From NCBI GenBank assembly GCA_022361315.1, contig JAKSBB010001082.1, positions 1 to 5,570 of the forward strand: DNA of 5,570 nucleotides, written 5' to 3'. Below the pieces are notes generated by a model that saw nothing but the letters and a program-made list of their open reading frames with translations, was not told where the DNA came from and did not search any database. This document shows positions 1 through 5,570 of the stretch, one piece after another (position 1 is the stretch's first letter; each line of letters begins with the position of its first letter). Origin of the DNA: Desulfobacterales bacterium. Its GTDB lineage: Bacteria; Desulfobacterota; Desulfobacteria; Desulfobacterales; Desulfobacteraceae. A program made the translations under genes and the position numbers.

Positions 1-1213
1 CCGGAACCCTGCGCATAACCTGACCATCGGCGGTGATCACTTCGTATTTCTGCCTGCCTACGGTGCCCCGTTCATTGCCGAAGGGGACGGCAGCCAGCGC
101 CCAGGTACCATGAAAGACTATGACAACTTCTGTAAACTGGTGCACACCTCATCCGAGATCGGTATGAACGGCTACCTCATGATTGACCCCGAGGATGTTC
201 CCCCGGCAACCCAGGGACTGGACATGGTGCTGTCCAACCTGCTGCTCAGTGATAAGGCCTTCATGGGGTGTCAGACCGATCGTCAGATCGCCGAAGACCT
301 GGTGAACATGCTGGCCATCGCCTTTTGCGGCGGGGATGCGGAAAAGGTCCGGGAAAAATGCTATACGGTTTCCCTGATCAATGCCCTGACCCCCCTTCAA
401 TATTCCGACGAAATGGTAGGTGCGATGATGACCCTGGCGGCCAACGGCCAGGCGGTGATCGTTGCCAATATGGTGATCGGCGGTACCTCCGGCCCCGTGA
501 CCCTGGCCGGCATCCTCTCTTTGATCAATGCCGAAGTGCTTGCCGGTATTGTTTTCACTCAGCTGGTAAATCCTGGCGCCCCGGTGATTTACGGCTCCAC
601 CTCCACCGCCACCAATTTTAAAACAGGGGCCGCAGCCGTGGGGGTTCCCGAGCAGGCCGCACTCATCAATGCAACGGCTGCCATGGCACGGTTTTACGGG
701 CTGCCCTCCCGCTCCGGCGGCGGACTGTGCGATGCCCACAGCCCGGATTCCCAGGCCGGGTATGAGGGGGCCATGCAGCTGTTGACCGCCGTCCGCAGCG
801 GGGTGAACTTCGTCCTCCATGCCTGCGGGCAGATGGGGGGACATATCTCCATCAGCTACGAGAAATTTCTTATGGATGAAGAGTATTGCGGTATGGTGCG
901 CAAGCTGATCCAACCCATTGATATCCCCGATGAAGAACTTGAGCTGGAGGTGGCTGCCGTGGCGGAAGCCGGTATCGGCGGACAGTTTTTAACCCAGCCC
1001 AGAACCTTTCAACTCTGCCGCAGCGAGTATTTCGCCCCTGCCCTGTTTTGCCATGACTCTCACGATGCCTGGACCCGGAAAGGGGGATTGCGACTGGACC
1101 AGAGTGCAACGGCCAAATTAAAGGAACGGCTGGATGCATACCAGCCGCCTGAAATAGATCCGGAGATCAGGCAGGCACTGGAAGCCTACGTGTCCCAGCG
1201 AAAAGCCCATTAA
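1..1213 (+). CDS. MttB-like (trimethylamine methyltransferase family, COG5598) protein A, 5'-truncated by the window edge
   Basis: The frame is open from base 2 to the TAA at 1211-1213, giving 403 visible residues. It opens with RNPAHN, which aligns with RNPSHN at residues 67-72 of the next gene, so about 65-70 N-terminal residues lie outside the window. The ATG at 110 is internal, not the start: conserved family sequence continues upstream of it. Family landmarks are GDHFVFLPAYGAP (about 38-76), KDYDNFCKLV (113-142), GGTSGPVTLAG (479-511) and GGGLCDAHSPDSQAGYE (716-766), with the usual C-terminal part containing RSEYFAP. The family has a TIM-barrel fold and transfers a methyl group from a methylated amine to a cognate corrinoid protein in the cytoplasm. 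There is no in-frame TAG, so this is the non-pyrrolysine branch, whose characterised members (MtgB, MtpB, MtcB) demethylate betaines or carnitine. The substrate here is unknown. Family assignment is firm; a betaine substrate is inference from the BCCT neighbour. Confidence 0.9.
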   Translation, partial: RNPAHNLTIGGDHFVFLPAYGAPFIAEGDGSQRPGTMKDYDNFCKLVHTSSEIGMNGYLMIDPEDVPPATQGLDMVLSNLLLSDKAFMGCQTDRQIAEDLVNMLAIAFCGGDAEKVREKCYTVSLINALTPLQYSDEMVGAMMTLAANGQAVIVANMVIGGTSGPVTLAGILSLINAEVLAGIVFTQLVNPGAPVIYGSTSTATNFKTGAAAVGVPEQAALINATAAMARFYGLPSRSGGGLCDAHSPDSQAGYEGAMQLLTAVRSGVNFVLHACGQMGGHISISYEKFLMDEEYCGMVRKLIQPIDIPDEELELEVAAVAEAGIGGQFLTQPRTFQLCRSEYFAPALFCHDSHDAWTRKGGLRLDQSATAKLKERLDAYQPPEIDPEIRQALEAYVSQRKAH

Positions 1214-1225
1214 CAGATAAACAAC

Positions 1226-1253
1226 ACTATTTCGCAAAATAGTTATGAACTAT
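1226..1253. repeat. Cluster of inverted ACTAT/ATAGT repeats, possible operator
   Basis: Three related arms occur in 28 bases just after gene A. ACTATTT (1226-1232) pairs perfectly with AAATAGT (1237-1243) around a 4-base loop. ATAGTT (1239-1244) is also a perfect inverted repeat of AACTAT (1248-1253) around ATG. The middle arm can therefore pair with either neighbour. The stems are AT-rich and no T-run follows, so a classical intrinsic terminator is unlikely. A binding site for a dimeric regulator upstream of the gene B promoter is possible, but this is inference. Confidence 0.4.
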
Positions 1254-1294
1254 CCATTGTGTCATGGGTGGATTTCAGCCGGTTTTTGCTTGAA

Positions 1295-1321
1295 TTGCCA
1301 AAAAGATGAGAATTTTATGAT
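1295..1321 (+). promoter_or_regulatory. Weak second sigma70-type promoter candidate
   Basis: TTGCCA (1295-1300; 5 of 6 to TTGACA) is followed after only 15 bases by TATGAT (1316-1321; 5 of 6 to TATAAT). The boxes are good but the spacing is short, so this is a secondary candidate to the promoter at 1329-1357. AT-rich spacer sequence throws up such matches by chance. Confidence 0.2.
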
Positions 1322-1328
1322 TGAGATG

Positions 1329-1357
1329 TTGACAAGTTCAGATCTTTTGTCTATGGT
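1329..1357 (+). promoter_or_regulatory. Sigma70-type promoter candidate for gene B and the downstream genes
   Basis: A perfect -35 box TTGACA (1329-1334), an optimal 17-base spacer and a -10 box TATGGT (1352-1357; 4 of 6 to TATAAT) lie in the AT-rich spacer. The expected transcript start is near 1364, giving a leader of about 45 bases before the ATG at 1409. It would drive gene B and, since the following spacers show no T-tailed terminator, probably the BCCT and OCD-like genes too. The call is from motif reading only. Confidence 0.5.
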
Positions 1358-1371
1358 CTTCATAAGCCATA
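1352..1371. repeat. Imperfect inverted repeat over the -10 box and predicted start point
   Basis: TATGGTCTT (1352-1360) pairs with AAGCCATA (1364-1371), leaving one bulged T (1357) and a CAT loop. The stem is eight base pairs. It covers the -10 box and the predicted transcription start, where a repressor operator is often found. The symmetric CCATATGG follows at 1367-1374. No regulator gene is in the window to pair with it. Confidence 0.3.
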
Positions 1372-1396
1372 TGGAACAACAGCGGTGTTTTATACC

Positions 1397-1403
1397 GGGG
1401 AGG
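1397..1403 (+). promoter_or_regulatory. Ribosome binding site that fixes the gene B start at 1409
   Basis: GGGGAGG sits five bases before the ATG at 1409. It overlaps codons that would be translated if the in-frame GTG at 1385 were used, and that GTG has no comparable purine-rich site in front of it. The ATG is therefore the better start. Confidence 0.8.
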
Positions 1404-1408
1404 TGTTT

Positions 1409-2803
1409 ATGAAGAACAGGGTTAAACAGATCCACGAAGCATCCATGATCATACTGGAAAATGTGGGGATCAGGCTTCATCATCCTGAGATTCTCGACCT
1501 GCTCAGGGACAGGGGTGTCCGGGTGAGAGACGGGGCCGCCTACTTCACACGTCATCAGATCAATGCCTGTCTTGAATCCGCTCCCTCAAGCTTCACCGTC
1601 TATGCCCGGAATCCGTCACACAATATGGAAATCGGTGCCGGCCGCCCCCAATACGTGGCCGGCTACGGGTGCCCTGCCGTCATTGAAGCGGATGGTACCC
1701 GGCGAAACGCCGTAATGGACGATTACCGGCGCTTTGTCAAGCTGGTCCACCAGACACCGGACTTCCGCCTGAACGGCGGCATTCTGGTTCAGCCCGAAGA
1801 TATTCCCACCGAAACGGCGCACCTGATCATGACCCATGCCGCCATGACCCTGTCGGACAAGTGTATCATGGGGATACCCGGAACCGCTCGGGAAGTCGGC
1901 CAGCTCATGGAAATGGCGTCTATCCCCTTCGGCGGTCCTGAAAAATTCAGGGAGAAACCGCGGGTGATCACCCTGGTCAATACCCTGAGCCCCCTGCAGA
2001 TGGACCGAAACAGCCTGGATACCATTCTTGTCCATGCCCGCTGCGGACAGGCCCTGGTGATCTGTGCCGGGGTGATGACCGGCACCACAAGCCCTGTCAC
2101 CCTTGCCGGCAGTATCGCCCAGGGCAATGCCGAAACCCTTGCCGGCATTGCCATCGCCCAGATGATCAATCCGGGGACCCCCGTGGTCATGGCGATTAAC
2201 ACCACCCCTGTGGATATGCGCACCGGTGGGGTAAATGTCGGGTCTCCGGCCCAGTCTTTAGCCGTAAAATATACCGCCGGTCTGGCCCGGATGTACAATC
2301 TGCCTTGCCGGTGCGGCGGTAGCAGTTCCGATGCGGTGGGTGTCACCGCTCAGAGCGGCTGGGAGAGCATGATGGCCATGTTCGTATCCTGCAGTGAAAA
2401 GGTGGATCTCATTATGCACAGCGCCGGGATTCTTGCGGGATACGCCGCCATGTCCTATGAAAAATTCATCACCGACCTGGAAGTGATCCGTCTGGCGGCG
2501 TCTTATTTCGCGGATCTGGAAACGGATGAAAATGCCATGGCCCTGGATGCCGTGGCAGAGGTGGGATGGCAGAACCAGTATCTGATGCATCCCCACACCA
2601 TGAAAAACTGCCGGGAGGCCGCATGGGTGTCCGACATCACTCCCTCGGGCAGAGATGCGGCCCCGGCGGTTTCTCCCAATCAGGCCCTCATGGATGCCAT
2701 TGATAAAAAACTGAACCGAATGATTGACGACTTTACCCCCGCGGCTCCGGACCCGGCCGTACTGACACAGCTGAACGACTACCTCCTGACACATACCCCC
2801 TGA
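1409..2803 (+). CDS. MttB-like (trimethylamine methyltransferase family, COG5598) protein B
   Basis: This gene encodes 464 residues, close to the 460-500 usual for the family, and ends at TGA 2801-2803. The start is the ATG after a strong ribosome binding site, not the GTG 24 bases upstream. The N-terminal helical part (1-65, with a family-typical ENVGIRLHHPEIL stretch) is followed by the barrel: RNPSHN (67-72), DDYRRFVKLVHQTP (104-117), NTLSPLQ (191-197), GTTSPVTLAG (225-234) and INPGTPVV (253-260). The frame has no in-frame amber codon, so it is a non-pyrrolysine member, expected to pass a methyl group from a quaternary amine to a corrinoid protein. It is a divergent paralog of gene A. The segment aligned with gene A's GGGLCDAHSPDSQAGYE reads GGSSSDAVGVTAQSGWE (303-319), and the C-terminal cap also differs, so the two need not share a substrate. 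The BCCT gene begins 95 bases downstream. Confidence 0.9.
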   Translation: MKNRVKQIHEASMIILENVGIRLHHPEILDLLRDRGVRVRDGAAYFTRHQINACLESAPSSFTVYARNPSHNMEIGAGRPQYVAGYGCPAVIEADGTRRNAVMDDYRRFVKLVHQTPDFRLNGGILVQPEDIPTETAHLIMTHAAMTLSDKCIMGIPGTAREVGQLMEMASIPFGGPEKFREKPRVITLVNTLSPLQMDRNSLDTILVHARCGQALVICAGVMTGTTSPVTLAGSIAQGNAETLAGIAIAQMINPGTPVVMAINTTPVDMRTGGVNVGSPAQSLAVKYTAGLARMYNLPCRCGGSSSDAVGVTAQSGWESMMAMFVSCSEKVDLIMHSAGILAGYAAMSYEKFITDLEVIRLAASYFADLETDENAMALDAVAEVGWQNQYLMHPHTMKNCREAAWVSDITPSGRDAAPAVSPNQALMDAIDKKLNRMIDDFTPAAPDPAVLTQLNDYLLTHTP

Positions 2804-2807
2804 TCTT

Positions 2808-2837
2808 CCGGTTCGTTAACCCTGTGGTTTTAACCGG
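2808..2837 (+). repeat. Stem-loop after gene B
   Basis: CCGGTT (2808-2813) pairs with AACCGG (2832-2837), and AACC (2818-2821) pairs with GGTT (2826-2829) inside it around CTGT, with an internal loop between the two helices. It begins four bases past the stop codon. G-rich sequence, not a T-run, follows, so it is more likely an mRNA-processing or stability element than a terminator. Confidence 0.35.
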
Positions 2838-2858
2838 GGGCGGGACGTTACCGCCTCC
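2836..2858 (+). repeat. GC-rich hairpin upstream of the BCCT gene
   Basis: GGGGGCGG (2836-2843) pairs with CCGCCTCC (2851-2858), eight base pairs including one G-T(U) wobble, around the loop GACGTTA. Its 5' arm shares two bases with the 3' arm of the preceding stem-loop. It ends 28 bases before the BCCT ribosome binding site and leaves that site free. There is no T-tail. Confidence 0.45.
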
Positions 2859-2886
2859 ATGGATACATTATATCAACCCAAGACAG

Positions 2887-2892
2887 AAGGAG
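2887..2892 (+). promoter_or_regulatory. Ribosome binding site that fixes the BCCT start at 2899
   Basis: AAGGAG lies six bases before the ATG at 2899, near-ideal spacing. The in-frame GTG at 2824 would add 25 residues with no transporter-like character that read through the hairpin region, so the downstream ATG is preferred. Confidence 0.85.
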
Positions 2893-2898
2893 AGTACT

Positions 2899-4557
2899 AT
2901 GGCAGTTCCCCCACCTGTAACCGATCTCGACATTACCCTTTCAGAGAAGGGGTTTTACAAAGGATTCAACCGGATCGCAACCATCGGAAGCAAGATCATC
3001 ATCGGGCTTCTGGTGCTGTGGGCCGTGGTGTTCCCCGAACAGGCCGGGGCATTGTTGTTAAAAATCAGGGGATGGTCCTTTGAGGCCTTCGGCCCCTGGT
3101 ACATCTATGCCATGGCATTCGTGGTGATTTTATGTCTAACCCTGGCAGTTGTTCCCTCACTGGGCCGGGTGCGCCTGGGCGGGCCGGATGCAAAACCCGA
3201 GTTCGCCACCTTTTCATGGTTCTCCATGATGTTCGGCGCCGGTATCGGCATCGGGATGCTGACCTTCTCCACCGCTGAGCCCATCTATCATTTTGCCAGC
3301 AACCCGGACACCATCATGGGGCTGGTGGCACCCAAGGCCGAAGAAACCCTCCGGTCGGTGTACAAGTGGTCCTTTTTCCATTGGGGGCTGACGGCCTGGG
3401 GCTGTTACGGTCTTGTGGGACTGGCCCTGGCGTTTTTCTGCTACAACCGGAATCTGCCGCTGACCATCCGGTCCGGCCTGACCCCGTTGCTGGGCAAAAA
3501 GCTTGAAGGGCCTATCGGCGATTTTGTGGATATTACCGCCGTTATCGCCACCATCCTGGGAATTGCCGTCACCATCGGCTACGGCATCACCCAGTTTGCC
3601 TCCGGTATGCATACCATGGTGGGGGCCGAATGGATGATAAACGACGCGGGGAAACCCACCAATGCCGCCATGCTGGTGGGGCTGTTCTTCATCATGGCCG
3701 CCTCCATTCTCTCCGCCGTGTCCGGTGTGGGTAAAGGGATCAAATGGCTGTCAAACATTAACATGGTGCTTTCCTTCATCCTGCTCGCATTCTTCCTGAT
3801 TTGCGGTTCCCCGGCTGTGGCCCTGAAATCTTTTTTCATCGGGATCTGGGACTATGTGATCAACTTCCCGGTCCAGGCCATGACCTATTGGGCCAACGCT
3901 CCGGAAGAACCGGCAGCCACCCTGTATAAATGGCAGTCGGTCTGGTGGACGGTTTTCTACTGGGCCTGGTGGATCGCCTTCGCTCCTTTCGTGGGCCTGT
4001 TTTTCGCCCGTATTTCAAGGGGGCGTACCATCCGGGAATACGTGATGGGCACCATGGTGGTCCCTGCCGTCATGTGCTTCATCTGGTTCACCTTTGTGGG
4101 GGGCACCGCCATTGACCTGGAACTCACCGGAAAAGCCGGGGGTGCCATTCTCAATGCCGGCCAGGAAGCCCAGTTGTTTGCCACCCTGCAGGTCATGCTT
4201 TCCTCGGGCGTGGCCAAGGCTATGACCGCCATGGTGGTTGTCCTGCTCATGACCTATCTGATTACCTCTGCGGACTCCGGTGTGCTGATTATCAACACCA
4301 TTCTGTCCGGTGGGGATGATGCGAAAAAGGGGAAAGGCCATATTATTTTCTGGGGCGGTACCATTACGGCGGTGATCACCGTGTTGCTCATCGCCGGCGG
4401 CCTGGATGCCATCAAGTCGGCCATGCTGCTTGGGGCGCTGCCATTCTCCGCCATCATGGTGCTGATGGGATTTGCCCTGATCAAGGCCCTGGTCCGGGAC
4501 AATATGCGTTCCAAAGATCCGGATGCGGTCCGGGCCTCTGAAACCGCAGACCGTTAA
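2899..4557 (+). CDS. BCCT family (betaine/carnitine/choline) transporter, probably a sodium-coupled betaine importer
   Basis: The product has 552 residues and about twelve hydrophobic segments, the BCCT pattern. The signature FYWAWWIAFAPFVG (353-366) followed by ARISRGRTIRE (370-380) is diagnostic. The substrate aromatic box of BetP is largely kept: Trp162, Trp167 and Tyr170 match BetP Trp189/Trp194/Tyr197, and Trp357 and Trp358 match Trp373/Trp374. BetP Trp377 is Phe361 here. The TM3 motif is GIGIG (115-119), with Gly119 where choline carriers have Asp, favouring zwitterionic betaines. TSADS (456-460) keeps the Thr-Ser pair that helps bind sodium in BetP, so import is probably Na+-driven. 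The tails are short (about 30 N-terminal and 20 C-terminal residues), without the long osmosensing C-terminus of BetP, so a feeding role fits better than osmoprotection. It lies between an MttB-like gene and the OCD-like gene, as expected for substrate supply. Family is certain; the exact substrate is not. Confidence 0.95.
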   Translation: MAVPPPVTDLDITLSEKGFYKGFNRIATIGSKIIIGLLVLWAVVFPEQAGALLLKIRGWSFEAFGPWYIYAMAFVVILCLTLAVVPSLGRVRLGGPDAKPEFATFSWFSMMFGAGIGIGMLTFSTAEPIYHFASNPDTIMGLVAPKAEETLRSVYKWSFFHWGLTAWGCYGLVGLALAFFCYNRNLPLTIRSGLTPLLGKKLEGPIGDFVDITAVIATILGIAVTIGYGITQFASGMHTMVGAEWMINDAGKPTNAAMLVGLFFIMAASILSAVSGVGKGIKWLSNINMVLSFILLAFFLICGSPAVALKSFFIGIWDYVINFPVQAMTYWANAPEEPAATLYKWQSVWWTVFYWAWWIAFAPFVGLFFARISRGRTIREYVMGTMVVPAVMCFIWFTFVGGTAIDLELTGKAGGAILNAGQEAQLFATLQVMLSSGVAKAMTAMVVVLLMTYLITSADSGVLIINTILSGGDDAKKGKGHIIFWGGTITAVITVLLIAGGLDAIKSAMLLGALPFSAIMVLMGFALIKALVRDNMRSKDPDAVRASETADR

Positions 4558-4588
4558 TTGGGCAGTCCTAAGACCTATCTGTTAATTC

Positions 4589-4618
4589 TCGGCGGGACGG
4601 CACCTGCTGTCCTGCCGG
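4589..4618 (+). repeat. Long stable hairpin between the BCCT and OCD-like genes
   Basis: Bases 4590-4601 pair continuously with 4606-4617: twelve base pairs, two of them G-T(U) wobbles, around the loop ACCT. A further wobble closes 4589-4618. It begins 31 bases after the BCCT stop codon and ends 13 bases before the next ribosome binding site. No T-run follows, so it is not a standard intrinsic terminator. It may protect the upstream mRNA from 3' exonucleases or lower expression of the downstream gene. Confidence 0.6.
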
Positions 4619-4631
4619 ATCATTCCCGGGC

Positions 4632-4637
4632 AGGAGG
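4632..4637 (+). promoter_or_regulatory. Consensus ribosome binding site for the OCD-like gene
   Basis: A full AGGAGG lies three bases before the ATG at 4641. The spacing is tighter than usual but works if the core is read as GGAG. The resulting N-terminus (MKYISEDMVRDLL) matches how this family normally begins, so the start is well supported. Confidence 0.75.
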
Positions 4638-4640
4638 CCT

Positions 4641-5570
4641 ATGAAATACATAAGCGAAGATATGGTGCGGGACCTGTTACCCCCGGACCGGGCCATTGAG
4701 GTGGTGGAGAAGGCGTTCGCAGACGTCAGTAACGGACTTATCCGCACAGGCGTCCGGGGCACACTCAATGTTGACCCCTCCGGTGACGACTGCATTTTTC
4801 TGCCTGCCGTCCACGGCAGTGAAGCCTTTTATTCATTGAAATGCGCGGCGAGCTTTCCCAGTTGTGCTGTAAAGGGACTGCCCACGGTGCAAAGCCAGAT
4901 CCTGATCTTTTCAAAGGAGACCGGGACCCTGGCGGCCATCATCGAAGCCAACTGGCTGACCGCCCTGAAAACCGGGGCGGCCTCGGCTGTTGCCGCCCAC
5001 CATCTGGCCTGGGCTGATACCGGGGTGCTGGCCGTCATTGGCGCCGGTGAACAGGCCAAAACCCAGATGCAGAGCCTCTGCCGGGTCCGGGATATTCAAG
5101 AGATCCGGTTGGCGGACCTGGATGAAGACCGGTGCCGGGATCTACGGGACTGGGCCCGGGACCATGTGAACCCTTTGCCCCGGATTTCCATCACAACATC
5201 CTCTGATGATGCGGTGGACGGTGCCGACATCGTGGTCACCTGCACCACATCTGGCCGGCCGGTTTTTGACGGCCGTCGGCTGAAGCAGGGGGCGCTGGTC
5301 AATGCCATCGGCGGATTTACCCCGGAGATGCAGGAAATTGACGTTCATACGGTTCGGTCGGCGGGTCTCATTGTTGCGGATTCAAAGGCGGCTGCCCTTG
5401 AATTTGCCGGCGACCTGGTGGTGCCCATCCGCCAGGGACAATTCTCCGAAGATCCTGATATTCCGGAACTGGGGGACATCGTCTCAGGCAAGGCCAATGG
5501 GCGGTCCGGCCCGGACCAGATCATTTTATACGAGAGTGTGGGGTTCCCGCCCCTGGACCTGGCCGTGGGC
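4641..5570 (+). CDS. Ornithine cyclodeaminase/mu-crystallin family protein, likely an NAD(P)-dependent imine reductase or amino-acid dehydrogenase; 3'-truncated by the window edge
   Basis: The frame runs open from the ATG for exactly 310 codons to the window end. Family members are usually about 320-330 residues, so only a short tail is missing. The N-terminal half has SLKCAASFP (65-73), with Lys67 at the family's active-site lysine, and GLPTVQSQILIF (79-90), EANWLTALKTGAAS (102-115). A Rossmann nucleotide-binding motif VIGAGEQA (132-139) follows, then ADIVVTCT (195-202). True ornithine cyclodeaminase has a catalytic Asp (228 in the Pseudomonas putida enzyme) in a GxDxPGK-type motif. Here the segment reads IGGFTPEMQEID (223-234), with Phe226 at that place, so ring-forming deamination of ornithine is doubtful. 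Relatives without cyclodeaminase activity include ketimine and pyrroline-2-carboxylate reductases, alanine dehydrogenase and EutC of ectoine breakdown. Behind a betaine transporter and demethylase, a role on the demethylated amino or imino acid is plausible but inferred. Confidence 0.88.
   Translation, partial: MKYISEDMVRDLLPPDRAIEVVEKAFADVSNGLIRTGVRGTLNVDPSGDDCIFLPAVHGSEAFYSLKCAASFPSCAVKGLPTVQSQILIFSKETGTLAAIIEANWLTALKTGAASAVAAHHLAWADTGVLAVIGAGEQAKTQMQSLCRVRDIQEIRLADLDEDRCRDLRDWARDHVNPLPRISITTSSDDAVDGADIVVTCTTSGRPVFDGRRLKQGALVNAIGGFTPEMQEIDVHTVRSAGLIVADSKAAALEFAGDLVVPIRQGQFSEDPDIPELGDIVSGKANGRSGPDQIILYESVGFPPLDLAVG

Noticed and set aside
110..112. ATG at 110 as the start of gene A
   Set aside because: The frame is open to the left edge and codes for conserved family sequence (RNPAHN, FVFLPAYGAP) before this ATG, with no ribosome binding site. 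The gene is cut by the window.
149..913. 254-codon open frame on the minus strand across gene A
   Set aside because: It is antisense to a conserved gene, its product looks low-complexity (His/Gly/Gln-rich), and such frames are common opposite GC-biased coding sequence. The other minus-strand frames in the window were dropped for the same reason.
1385..1387. GTG at 1385 as the start of gene B
   Set aside because: The strong GGGGAGG site lies downstream of it and serves the ATG at 1409.
1214..1408. RNA gene or riboswitch (for example cobalamin) in the 195-base spacer
   Set aside because: I see no tRNA-like fold and no B12-box-like conserved sequence; only the promoter candidates and short inverted repeats are supportable.
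1..2803. Pyrrolysine-containing MttB
   Set aside because: No in-frame TAG occurs in either gene over the visible sequence. The missing 5' part of gene A would not hold the pyrrolysine position, which lies in the C-terminal half of MttB.
2824..2826. GTG at 2824 as the start of the BCCT gene
   Set aside because: It would translate the hairpin region into 25 unlikely residues; AAGGAG with ideal spacing supports the ATG at 2899.
2808..2858. Intrinsic terminator between gene B and the BCCT gene
   Set aside because: Neither stem is followed by a T-run, and the same-strand gene order suggests read-through.
1..5570. CRISPR array, insertion sequence or phage-like system
   Set aside because: There are no spaced direct repeats, transposase-like frames or terminal inverted repeats. 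The window is filled by four metabolic genes.

Overview
The window reads as one strand of a methylamine/betaine catabolism locus. It holds four genes, all on the + strand: two adjacent but divergent members of the trimethylamine methyltransferase (MttB/COG5598) family, a BCCT-family betaine transporter, and an ornithine cyclodeaminase/mu-crystallin family protein. The first gene is cut by the left edge and the last by the right edge. By eye the coding sequence favours G/C at third positions, while the 195-base spacer between genes 1 and 2 is clearly AT-richer. The combination of MttB paralogs, a BCCT carrier and strong Shine-Dalgarno sites suits an anaerobic, corrinoid-using bacterium. Marine sulfate reducers of the Desulfobacterota (Desulfobacterales type) are my best guess, but this rests on gene content alone and confidence is low to moderate.

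Layout. Bases 1-1213: 3' part (403 codons) of MttB-like gene A. Bases 1214-1408: AT-rich spacer with a cluster of inverted ACTAT/ATAGT repeats, a good sigma70-type promoter candidate (TTGACA, 17 bases, TATGGT) and a hairpin over the -10 and predicted start point. Bases 1409-2803: MttB-like gene B (464 aa). Bases 2804-2898: spacer with two hairpins. Bases 2899-4557: BCCT transporter (552 aa). Bases 4558-4640: spacer with a 12-bp-stem hairpin. Bases 4641-5570: ornithine cyclodeaminase-like gene (310 codons visible). Genes B, BCCT and OCD-like probably form one transcription unit starting near 1364. Gene A may belong to an upstream unit.

How the genes may work together (inference). The transporter would import a quaternary amine. 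Its motif has Gly where choline carriers have Asp, which favours a zwitterionic betaine over choline. One or both MttB-like proteins would move a methyl group from the betaine to a corrinoid protein. Neither reading frame has an in-frame amber codon in the visible part, so these are the non-pyrrolysine type, like glycine betaine methyltransferase MtgB and the proline-betaine and carnitine enzymes MtpB and MtcB. The OCD-like protein lacks the motif around the catalytic Asp of true ornithine cyclodeaminase. It is better read as an NAD(P)-dependent imine/ketimine reductase or amino-acid dehydrogenase that might act on the demethylated product. No corrinoid protein, methylcorrinoid:tetrahydrofolate methyltransferase or reductive activase is present in the window; they must lie elsewhere if the model is right.
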